Below, in pieces: positions 1-7,609 of a DNA stretch of 64,000 nucleotides. The position numbers and the translations under genes are program-made. The stretch is from Mailhella massiliensis (GTDB lineage Bacteria; Desulfobacterota; Desulfovibrionia; Desulfovibrionales; Desulfovibrionaceae), in NCBI RefSeq assembly GCF_900155525.1, contig NZ_LT706942.1:48552-112551 (forward strand). The letters run 5' to 3'. The notes under the pieces are model-generated. The model saw only the letters and a list, made by a program, of their open reading frames with translations. It did not search any database and was not told where the DNA came from. Position 1 is the stretch's first letter; each line of letters opens with the position of its first letter.

Positions 1-4
1 ATGG

Positions 5-1987
5 ATGAAAGAAACGCCGATAAAGACGAATGTGAAGTCATTTGAAATTCTTGAAGGCGTAAACAGATACTGTATTGAGAATAATCAGGTTGAATATGAA
101 TGTTTGTTTTTCCCTTCCAAAGCAAAGAAGCTGTATATCAGCCTGTGTGGTGGAGGAAGAGCGGGAAAGAAATATCCTGTATTTTTGCGTTGGAAATATA
201 TCAATATATTGGATGGAAATTATCTTTGCATAGATGATCCCATGTATAATGCAAAGAAGAATAAATCATATGCTGAAAAGACAAATGGTGTTTTATGGTA
301 CTATGGCACGAAGGAGATGTCATATTTAAAGAATATGCTGCCGATCATTGAAAAGTTTATGACGCTGTTGAATGTTGCGCCGGAAGATATTGTGTTTTTC
401 GGCAGTTCGGGAGGTGCTACCGCCGCAATCTATCTGGCGAACCTTCTGGGCGGCTCGACAGCGTACGCTTTGAATCCTCAGTATGATCTGGCCGCATGGA
501 AACCTCAGATCACCAAATATTTTAATGATGTTCTGGGCATTGACTTAACTGCAGAAGACGACCTCGGAAGAAATAAGATCGATATCACCAATTCCCAAAG
601 CAGTTTTTTCCTTGTTGAAAACATTGCGTCGAAGGTGGACTATGACCAATGTTTCAGCTTTTTTAAGAAAAAGAACATACCGTTGCGTTACGGGATATCC
701 CAGTATGGCAATATTGTCACCTGGGTGCACTGTACCAATGGAATATCCGCACATTCTTCAAGTCCAGAAAAGTTTGGTTTTTATTTCCTGAATTTTCTGA
801 ATAAGCAGATGCGTAAAGGCAGTGATATAAATACTGCAAGAAAAGCGAGTTTCATCATAAATGAAATATTGAATGAAAAATATGAAGCAATGAAAACTAT
901 AGATGATCTTTATAGTTTTCAAAGCAAAATGATGAAAATTTTATATATGTATATAAATAAACATTACCCAATGATAACATCGATAAGTAAATATGAAGCT
1001 GTAAAATTCGACATGACCATAAATGGCATTGATGATATATATTATAGAATATATTTTATCAATAAGAGCATGTATATATACTGCGTTGCAAAAGATATAG
1101 ATAAGTATGAAAAGTTGTTCGGGTCATTAAAGGTGAATGCTGCGTCCCTGATGAACAACGCAAAGGAAATCTATTTCAGGAGAGGATTTTCTGAGGATAA
1201 CTATGAGGAAGTGTTTGCGGAGTTTATTTCAGACACGCTGCACCCTGTTTTGAAATTTTCTGAAAAAGAAAATAAAATCAATGAAGTGAATATAAGTTCG
1301 GCGTACAAGATCGCCCATCAGTTCCGCAATGAGGGAGAAATTCAAAAAGGGAATAGAATCATTGTGGTACATAAAAACGGCAGCCGTGAGGAGGTGGACT
1401 CCTTCCCAAAGATGGAGATCGAGTTCAAGGGGAAAAACGGGCTTGTGGAAGTACATGAGACGGTAAAAATAAAAAATAAAATAAAAGTGTTCATGGGGGA
1501 AAGAAGCTTCCTGCATCTGGATAGGCAGGTGTCGGCGGACAGCGTCTCTCTGAATCTGACTGCGGATGATACCACCATGTGGGTAGGGGAACGCTCCTGG
1601 CTGCGTACGCTTCGCTGCATCTGTAATGCCGAGCCCGGCATGGAGATCATCATGGGCAAGGATATCGTCATGTCGCTGGATGTCCTGTTCCGCCCCACGG
1701 ATGGACACACCATCATCGATCTCGAAAGTGGTGCTCCCATCAACATGCCGAAGTTCGGCATCCATGTGGATGACCATGTCTGGCTTGGGCAGAGCGTCAC
1801 CCTGCTGAAAGATACCCATATTCCCAGAGACTGCGTGGTTGGTGCTCATTCACTTGTCGGTAAAAAGGACTTTTTCCCGAACAGCATCATTGCCGGAATT
1901 CCGGCGAAGGCCATAAAGTCTGGGATCACCTGGGATGAAAAAAGGATACATGATTATATCAGTAAGAAGCAGAGCGGGAAGGAGTAA
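5..1987 (+). CDS. alpha/beta-hydrolase-like protein fused to a left-handed beta-helix acyltransferase
   Basis: A 660-residue protein. The N-terminal third carries a nucleophile-elbow motif GSSGG at residues 133-137 (Ser135 the candidate nucleophile) after a hydrophobic strand, as in alpha/beta hydrolases and esterases. The last ~150 residues have the repeating hydrophobic pattern of hexapeptide acyltransferases, including DDHVWLGQ and GAHSLV near the end and the usual exit GIPAK. A role in acylating or de-acylating a surface glycan is an inference; no substrate can be read. The first two thirds of the gene are strongly AT-rich while the acyltransferase part has host-like GC, so the gene looks mosaic or recently acquired. 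The frame is open to the left edge and no ribosome-binding site is visible before the first ATG, so the true start may lie outside the window. Confidence 0.6.
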   Translation: MKETPIKTNVKSFEILEGVNRYCIENNQVEYECLFFPSKAKKLYISLCGGGRAGKKYPVFLRWKYINILDGNYLCIDDPMYNAKKNKSYAEKTNGVLWYYGTKEMSYLKNMLPIIEKFMTLLNVAPEDIVFFGSSGGATAAIYLANLLGGSTAYALNPQYDLAAWKPQITKYFNDVLGIDLTAEDDLGRNKIDITNSQSSFFLVENIASKVDYDQCFSFFKKKNIPLRYGISQYGNIVTWVHCTNGISAHSSSPEKFGFYFLNFLNKQMRKGSDINTARKASFIINEILNEKYEAMKTIDDLYSFQSKMMKILYMYINKHYPMITSISKYEAVKFDMTINGIDDIYYRIYFINKSMYIYCVAKDIDKYEKLFGSLKVNAASLMNNAKEIYFRRGFSEDNYEEVFAEFISDTLHPVLKFSEKENKINEVNISSAYKIAHQFRNEGEIQKGNRIIVVHKNGSREEVDSFPKMEIEFKGKNGLVEVHETVKIKNKIKVFMGERSFLHLDRQVSADSVSLNLTADDTTMWVGERSWLRTLRCICNAEPGMEIIMGKDIVMSLDVLFRPTDGHTIIDLESGAPINMPKFGIHVDDHVWLGQSVTLLKDTHIPRDCVVGAHSLVGKKDFFPNSIIAGIPAKAIKSGITWDEKRIHDYISKKQSGKE

Positions 1988-2045
1988 TCATTCCTTGCCC
2001 TGACAATGCACTGGACAAACAGTGCTCTATTGCAGGGGCCTTTGA

Positions 2046-2100
2046 TGTATTATCCTTATGGATAAGCAGGATAAAATGTTTTATCCATAAGGATAATACA
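2046..2100. repeat. perfect 20-bp inverted repeat between the two island genes
   Basis: Arms TGTATTATCCTTATGGATAA (2046-2065) and its exact complement (2081-2100) enclose a 15-nt loop. No T-run follows, so it is not a classic terminator. It could be a hairpin in the intergenic transcript, an operator, or a recombination scar. A second weaker stem with bulges sits just upstream (about 1998-2038) after the stop of the preceding gene and may be the transcript end. Confidence 0.75.
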
Positions 2101-2156
2101 AATCATTCATGTCATGATGTATTTCTTTTCATATATATTTTACATATAAAATATGT

Positions 2157-3551
2157 ATGAAAAGAAATACAGAAACATGGAATTTAATAATGGAGATGCA
2201 CATGGAATTAAAAAAATCATATGCAAGCAATCAAAATATTGATACTCCTAAAAAGGATGATCTTGAGGAAAAACTGAGAAAGTTATGGAAAGATAAAAAT
2301 ATAGAAAGTATTATTTCTATCATTGATTCATGTAATGAAAGAACTCCCGTTATATATATGTTTGGTGGGCTTGCTTTATATTCTGTTAAAAGATATCATG
2401 AAGCGTTATATTATTTTACAAAATATAAACTTTCGTCTCATAGTGAATTTTCCAGTAAGGTAGATTTTTGTATAGGAAATTCACTTTTTTACATGAAAAA
2501 TTATATGAGCGCCGAAATGTCCTACATCAGAGCGTACTCCGCTAACCCGTTTGATATCGAAGCCATTTCGGCGTTGATCGCCGTCTGGATGCTGGCAGGA
2601 GCCGAGGCGGGAGGGCTGACGTTTCAGAAATACAGGGAGAAAAGTCGCGCCCTGCTGGCGGAGGTCTCCGTGTTTTTGAAAACACAGGAGCTTTCCGCAG
2701 TGCTGCTTACGGCGGCAAAACGTATTCTGCATGCCGAAAACATGAATCATGTGCACGAATACTTTAATGAGCTGGCTGCAAAAATATTCTATCCTACGGA
2801 ACACAGGGTAAAGAATGAGAGCGATACCTGCTACATCTTTACACAGCCGTTAGTGGAAAAGAACTTTTTGTTTGGAAACAGGGAGTTCGGCTGTTCCGCA
2901 CTGTTCATCAAGCCAATCGACTACTGCTATTTCCTGGCTTTCTCCGATGCGCTTCTCCAGTATCTGGGAGATATGCTTCAGGGATATTCCAGAATAGTGG
3001 TGTGCAGCACGTCGGCCGGGGCTTTTTTTTCCATTGTGCTGGGGCACGCCATGGCTGTCCGCTTTTCCGGCATGGAGGTGACGGTTCATGCCTTCAGTCC
3101 TCAGACGCTGGCCTTCGGTAACGATAATCTTGTGAATGTTACCCATTACAGAAGAACATGTGAGCTGATAAGGCGCTTCCCCTTTATGCTGAAAGACGCT
3201 CAGAAGCGGGGAAACCTTGAAGAGTTGCTGAGCAGCACTTCTCTCGCCAATCTGGAGATCCATATGTATTACGGCGATGCGGAAGCTGTTGACCGGGTGG
3301 AGGCGGCACGCATTGCAGGCCTTCCATGCGTCCATGCGCATGTACTGAAAGGTTTTCCCTTTCACTCCAGCATGGCTCCGTATCGATATGATGAGGAAGG
3401 TCTCAAGGAAATTTTCTCCTCCTTTGTTCCTTTGACACCTCCCGATGGAAAAAAAGTGCAACCTTCTTATTCCTTGGAAGATTTATATGCTTTGAAAAGA
3501 ACACTTCATGTGACAATCCAAGATATGTTTCCTTTAATGTGGAGGAAATAA
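2157..3551 (+). CDS. TPR-repeat protein with a C-terminal alpha/beta-hydrolase-like domain
   Basis: A 464-residue protein. Residues ~60-140 show two or three TPR-like helix pairs (for example the ALYYFTKYKL and AEMSYIRAYSANP helices). Residues 284-288 read STSAG, a nucleophile-elbow-like motif (candidate Ser286), with a later Asp region (YYGDAEAVDRV) and a histidine in KGFPFHSS that could complete a triad. It follows the hydrolase/acyltransferase gene by 169 bp on the same strand and shares its AT-rich 5' half and GC-richer 3' half, suggesting the two came together. The function is unknown; an esterase or deacylase of glycans is a guess. The start is uncertain: another ATG lies at 2190, and neither has a good ribosome-binding site. 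Confidence 0.55.
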   Translation: MKRNTETWNLIMEMHMELKKSYASNQNIDTPKKDDLEEKLRKLWKDKNIESIISIIDSCNERTPVIYMFGGLALYSVKRYHEALYYFTKYKLSSHSEFSSKVDFCIGNSLFYMKNYMSAEMSYIRAYSANPFDIEAISALIAVWMLAGAEAGGLTFQKYREKSRALLAEVSVFLKTQELSAVLLTAAKRILHAENMNHVHEYFNELAAKIFYPTEHRVKNESDTCYIFTQPLVEKNFLFGNREFGCSALFIKPIDYCYFLAFSDALLQYLGDMLQGYSRIVVCSTSAGAFFSIVLGHAMAVRFSGMEVTVHAFSPQTLAFGNDNLVNVTHYRRTCELIRRFPFMLKDAQKRGNLEELLSSTSLANLEIHMYYGDAEAVDRVEAARIAGLPCVHAHVLKGFPFHSSMAPYRYDEEGLKEIFSSFVPLTPPDGKKVQPSYSLEDLYALKRTLHVTIQDMFPLMWRK

Positions 3552-4530
3552 ATTGTTATCTGATGATATTTTGTTATGATAACAATGTACTGAACTCAAA
3601 TATCATTGTCATCTCAAAGAACAAGGTGATGGTTGTTTTGACCGTACACATGTTATTCTGGATGATGACGTGAGAAAAGTTCTTTTTTATCGCTCTGCCG
3701 TGGGTATAGTGCTTTTTTGACTGTGCGGTGGGGAGTGACGCATATCTTGCGCCGAAGTCTTCCTTTTCCGTACAGCCCCCTCGGGGGATGCTGGATCTAC
3801 GCAGCTCTGCATGGTGCCGAGGAGTGTATCCGGGGCCAGAGCGGGCGGAGCTCTGGCACGGGGCTATGATTTTGCGCAGAAGTTCGATGTGTCCGTGTGC
3901 GTGGAAGTGGAATATGGCGCTTCCGTCCATAGTTCTAGATTTGTAACTATAATAGTGTTTAGAACACGGTTTCTTGTCTGGACTGCGCGGAGTCATCCCT
4001 AGGGGGCGCAGTGATGTTCTTCATCGGTGCGGAATGTGGCGATATGGGCATATGCGTCTTCTACACGGAGTTCATTCCTGTCGGCTATGTGGTGCTACAC
4101 TTTAATGAGCATATATCGGTAGGCTAGGGTATTGTTTCGCGCTCATGGTAATACGAATACCTTATGTGAATCCATCCGACTGGAACCTCATCACAACTAT
4201 AGGTACTAGGTCATAGCCAGACAGTATGTAGTTCTTTAGCGTGTGTCGGATACATCCCTCTGCGTTGCATGAGACAGAAAAGCAACGTGTTTTTTACCAG
4301 AGGCTGCTTTATTACCGTGACAAAAAAGGAACTCTGATGATGTCGGGTTGACTTCAGATTGTTGCGGACGGCAACAGTAGGATGTGCGTATACCCTTATG
4401 CCGACAGAAAATGCCTCCGTACTCGGCGAAACTCGGAACAAAACCGGAGTTCTGGCTTCCGCCATATAACATTGAGCAGGGCAGGCTGCATAAGCACGGC
4501 CTATCATGACATTCCTGCCTGGTAAAAAAG
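3552..4530. other. about 1 kb without an intact gene, possibly decayed mobile DNA
   Basis: All frames here are short and show no recognisable domain. Short stretches on the plus strand, for example the one reading VFYQRLLYYRDKKGTL near 4290, look like protein-coding remnants broken by stops, and the base composition changes repeatedly. I take it as a degraded insertion next to the AT-rich island. The identity of the ancestral gene is not determinable by eye. Confidence 0.4.
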
Positions 4531-4562
4531 AAGGCGACCTGTCCCGGACAGGTCGCCTTTTC
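4524..4562 (-). terminator. rho-independent terminator of the polyamine operon
   Basis: A 13-bp perfect stem (AAGGCGACCTGTC, 4531-4543, with its complement 4547-4559) and a 3-nt loop. Read on the minus strand it is followed by CTTTTTTACC, and on the plus strand by TTTC, so it can work in both directions. It lies just past the nspC stop. Confidence 0.88.
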
Positions 4563-4581
4563 TGACTGCTGTAGGGCTCCC

Positions 4582-5775
4582 CTACAGCCTGGTGCGGAAG
4601 TCCTCGTAGCTGAAGGTGCGGGTAACGCGGCGCTGGTCGGTTTCCGAATCCCAGATGGCGATGGAGGGCAGGCGGAGTCCGTTGAAGGTATTGGTCTTCA
4701 CCATGCTGTAGATGGCCATGTCCAGAAAGACGAGCCTGTCGCCGGGCTTCAGCTCCTCATCAAAGGAATATTCGCCGATGACGTCGCCCGCAAGGCAGGA
4801 TTTGCCCGCAAGGCGGCAGGTGAACTTCTTTTCTTCCGCTTCTCCTGCGCCGATGATGTTGGGGCGGTAGGGCATTTCCAGAACGTCGGGCATGTGGCAG
4901 GCGGCGGAGGCATCGAGAATGGCGATGGGCATGTCGGCCTGCACCACGTCGAGCACCGTGGCGACGAGTACGCCTGCGTTGAGGGCCACGGCTTCACCGG
5001 GTTCCAGATAGACCTGCACGTCATAGGTATCCCGCACATGTTCGATGCAGCGGCACAGAAGCTCGATGTCGTAATCGGCGCGGGTGATGTGGTGGCCGCC
5101 GCCGAAATTGATCCATTTCATGCCGGAAAAATACGCGCCGAAATGTTTTTCCACGGCTTTGAGCGTGCGTTCCAGGCTGTCGGCATTCTGTTCGCACAGG
5201 GTATGGAAATGCAGGCCGCTTATGCCGTCCAGGGCGTGCTGGTCCTTTTCCAGTTCGGCATGGAAGGCGGCCGGGCGTATGCCGAGGCGGGAACCGGGCG
5301 AACAGGGATCATAAATGGGAACGGCCCCTTCGGAGTGTTCCGGGTTGAGGCGGAGCCCGCATTCTATATCCACGCCGCGTTCACGGGAAGCCCTCTCCAC
5401 CATGGGGCGGAATTTCTTCCACTGGGCGAAGGAGTTGAACACGATATGGTCGGCATAGCGCAGGGTTTCCGCAAGTTCCTCTTCGCTCCATGCTGCGGCG
5501 AAGGCGTGCACTTCCCCGCAGAAGTCTTCCTTTGCCAGCCTCGCCTCATCGGGGGAACTGGCGCAGCAGCCGTAAAGCGGGCCGCGCATGGCGCGGGAAA
5601 GCACGGGAAACGTCATCCACTGGGAAAAGCACTTGAGCGCGAGCATGATTTTTGCGCCCGTGCGCTTCTGCACGTCGTCGAGAACGGCGGCGTTTTTTCT
5701 GAGCAGAGCAAGATCGGTGACGAAGCAGGGGGAGGGCCAGGATTCGGGGCGGAGTCTGGAAAGGTATTCGTTCAT
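4582..5775 (-). CDS. nspC: carboxynorspermidine/carboxyspermidine decarboxylase
   Basis: A 397-residue PLP enzyme of the fold III (alanine racemase-like) decarboxylases. It removes CO2 from carboxyspermidine or carboxynorspermidine to give spermidine or norspermidine. The N terminus contains the PLP-lysine segment MLALKCFS at about residues 44-51, and the C-terminal half has the GGGHHITR and EPGEAV segments typical of NspC. It is the last gene of a minus-strand cluster with speA, carboxynorspermidine synthase and slyX, which supports its place in the agmatine/putrescine-to-spermidine route. Which polyamine is made cannot be told from sequence alone. Confidence 0.93.
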   Translation of the reverse strand: MNEYLSRLRPESWPSPCFVTDLALLRKNAAVLDDVQKRTGAKIMLALKCFSQWMTFPVLSRAMRGPLYGCCASSPDEARLAKEDFCGEVHAFAAAWSEEELAETLRYADHIVFNSFAQWKKFRPMVERASRERGVDIECGLRLNPEHSEGAVPIYDPCSPGSRLGIRPAAFHAELEKDQHALDGISGLHFHTLCEQNADSLERTLKAVEKHFGAYFSGMKWINFGGGHHITRADYDIELLCRCIEHVRDTYDVQVYLEPGEAVALNAGVLVATVLDVVQADMPIAILDASAACHMPDVLEMPYRPNIIGAGEAEEKKFTCRLAGKSCLAGDVIGEYSFDEELKPGDRLVFLDMAIYSMVKTNTFNGLRLPSIAIWDSETDQRRVTRTFSYEDFRTRL

Positions 5776-5810
5776 GGCGGCGGGGGTTGAGCCGGCAAAG
5801 TTGCGCCCGA

Positions 5811-6035
5811 TCAGTAGCGCTCCGGCATGTAGTGCGGGGGAAGGGTATTGGCGGGAGCGTTTCCGTCCGAGGCTTCAAGCAGGGCGGAGACGTTTTCTTC
5901 CAGTCCGGCAAGGCGTTTTTCCAGCGCATCAAGCTGGGCCTGCTGACCCGTGAGGGCTTCGTTGAGCTGGCCGAGCAGTTTTTCCTGAAAATACGCCAGT
6001 TCTTCCAGCCGGGCTATCTGTTCTTCAACGGTCAT
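5811..6035 (-). CDS. slyX: SlyX-like coiled-coil protein
   Basis: A 74-residue acidic protein, almost entirely helical heptads (VEEQIARLEELAYFQEKLL), ending in the short tail PPHYMPERY that is characteristic of the SlyX family. SlyX has no firmly known function. The start at 6035 is chosen because GGGAGG lies a few bases upstream; the longer in-frame reading has no ribosome-binding site. It sits between carboxynorspermidine synthase and nspC, 35 bp before the latter, so it is probably co-transcribed with the polyamine genes although no functional link is known. Confidence 0.8.
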   Translation of the reverse strand: MTVEEQIARLEELAYFQEKLLGQLNEALTGQQAQLDALEKRLAGLEENVSALLEASDGNAPANTLPPHYMPERY

Positions 6036-6251
6036 GACGCCTCCCGTAACGGAGTTTCCTTTGCGGCATCGTCGGCACGGCGCGCCTGTAAGGTATCTGC
6101 ATGCCTTTGAAAGGCCGGTCTCAAAAAGGGGCGGCAGCATTTTGCCGGAGACGGCCGCACAAGGAGGCAGCGTGAAAAAGAAGCCGGACGCGAATGACGG
6201 CGGACGCCCCCGGAAGGAGGCGTTGCCCGTACATACGCGCCCGGCCGCAGA

Positions 6252-7448
6252 TTACAGGGCAGGTTCCGTGACCTTCCAGGGCAGACCGTACTTGCCGAGT
6301 TCTTCCAGGAAGGGATCGGGGTCCATCTGTTCCATGTTCCATACGCCGGGCTTGTTCCACTTGCCGGTGACCATCATCATGGCGCCCACCATGGCGGGTA
6401 CGCCCGTGGTGTAGGAAATGGCCTGCGAACCCAGCTCATGGTAGCATTCCTGATGGTCGCAGATGTTGTAGATGTACACGGTGCGTTCCTTGCCGTCCTT
6501 CACGCCGCGCATGAGGCAGCCGATGCACGTCTTGCCCACGGTACGCGGGCCGAGGGAGGCGGGATCGGGCAGGAGTTTGGCCAGGAACTGGAGGGGAACG
6601 ATGTCGTGGCCCTGGAACTTCACCGGTTCGATACCGATGAGGCCCACGTTCTTGAACACCTGCAGGTGGTTCAGATACGCGTCGCCGAAGGTCATCCAGA
6701 AACGGGCGCGGCGTATGCCACGGAGGTTCTGCACCAGCGATTCCAGCTCTTCATGATACATGAGGTAGCAGTTGCGCTTGCCGATGCCTTCGGGGAAGTC
6801 GAAGTTCATCTTCCAGGAAAGGGGATCGGTTTCCACCCATTCGCCGCGTTCCCAGTAGCGGCCCTTGGCCGACACTTCGCGCAGGTTGATTTCCGGGTTG
6901 AAGTTGGTGGCGAACGGCAGGCCGTGGTCGCCCGCGTTGGCGTCGATGATGTCCAGAACGTGGATTTCATCCAGCAGGTGCTTCTGGGCGTAGGCGCAGA
7001 ACACGTTGGTCACGCCGGGGTCGAAGCCGGAGCCGAGCAGGGCGCAGAGTCCGGCATCCTTGAATTTCTGCTGGTAGGCCCACTGCCATTTGTATTCGAA
7101 ATGCGCGTCGTTCGGCGGTTCGTAGTTGGCGGTGTCCAGATAGTTCACGCCCGCTTCAAGGCAGGCGTCCATGATGTGCAGATCCTGATAGGGCAGGGCG
7201 ATGTTCATGACGAGGTCGGGCTGCACGCGGCGGATGAGAGCCGTGAGTTCGGCCACGTTGTCGGCGTCCACCTGAGCGGTTTCAATGTCGCGGCCGTAGC
7301 GTTCCTTCACGCTTGCGGCGATGGCGTCGCATTTGGATTTCGTGCGGCTCGCCAGCACGATTTCGGTAAAGACTTCAGCGGCCTGCGCGCACTTGTGCGT
7401 GGCGACGGAACTGACGCCGCCGGCGCCGATGATCAGCACTTTTGCCAT
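6252..7448 (-). CDS. carboxynorspermidine synthase (saccharopine dehydrogenase-like)
   Basis: A 398-residue NAD(P)-dependent enzyme that reductively condenses aspartate semialdehyde with putrescine (or diaminopropane) to carboxyspermidine (or carboxynorspermidine). A Rossmann start VLIIGAGGVSS lies at residues 4-14, followed by the saccharopine-dehydrogenase pattern including LGSGFDPGVTN near residue 137. Length and sequence fit the CASDH/CANSDH family rather than lysine-pathway saccharopine dehydrogenases. It lies between speA and slyX-nspC, making a complete arginine-to-spermidine branch apart from agmatine conversion. The start ATG follows GCAAGGAGCAAGAAC, a good ribosome-binding site. Confidence 0.93.
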   Translation of the reverse strand: MAKVLIIGAGGVSSVATHKCAQAAEVFTEIVLASRTKSKCDAIAASVKERYGRDIETAQVDADNVAELTALIRRVQPDLVMNIALPYQDLHIMDACLEAGVNYLDTANYEPPNDAHFEYKWQWAYQQKFKDAGLCALLGSGFDPGVTNVFCAYAQKHLLDEIHVLDIIDANAGDHGLPFATNFNPEINLREVSAKGRYWERGEWVETDPLSWKMNFDFPEGIGKRNCYLMYHEELESLVQNLRGIRRARFWMTFGDAYLNHLQVFKNVGLIGIEPVKFQGHDIVPLQFLAKLLPDPASLGPRTVGKTCIGCLMRGVKDGKERTVYIYNICDHQECYHELGSQAISYTTGVPAMVGAMMMVTGKWNKPGVWNMEQMDPDPFLEELGKYGLPWKVTEPAL

Positions 7449-7514
7449 GTTCTTGCTCCTTGCAGCATGAAGGCCTCAGCGGCGGATTTGCCGTGCTGAA
7501 ACCTTAGTGAAAAA

Positions 7515-7605
7515 GGGGAGAACGAGGTTCTCGGCCGGGGGTGGTAAGGGGATGGGCCGGAGAAGACTCCGGCCCGCAGATTCCCTGTTCCGGCAAAAAG
7601 GCCGG
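7515..7605 (-). promoter_or_regulatory. cluster of three small hairpins between speA and carboxynorspermidine synthase
   Basis: The 161-bp gap holds GAGAAC-GAG-GTTCTC (7518-7532), GGGCCGGAG-AAGA-CTCCGGCCC (7554-7575) and TCCGGC-AAAAA-GCCGGA just before the speA stop. None has a proper T-run. They may pause or stabilise the transcript and separate speA expression from the downstream genes. The role is inferred. Confidence 0.4.
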
Positions 7606-7609
7606 AGGA

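Noticed and set aside
3852..3880. TGGCACG as a sigma-54 promoter
   Set aside because: GC is not at the required N10 distance from GG.
3574..3996. 140-codon minus-strand open frame
   Set aside because: No ribosome-binding site, no similarity recognised, in a region that looks decayed.
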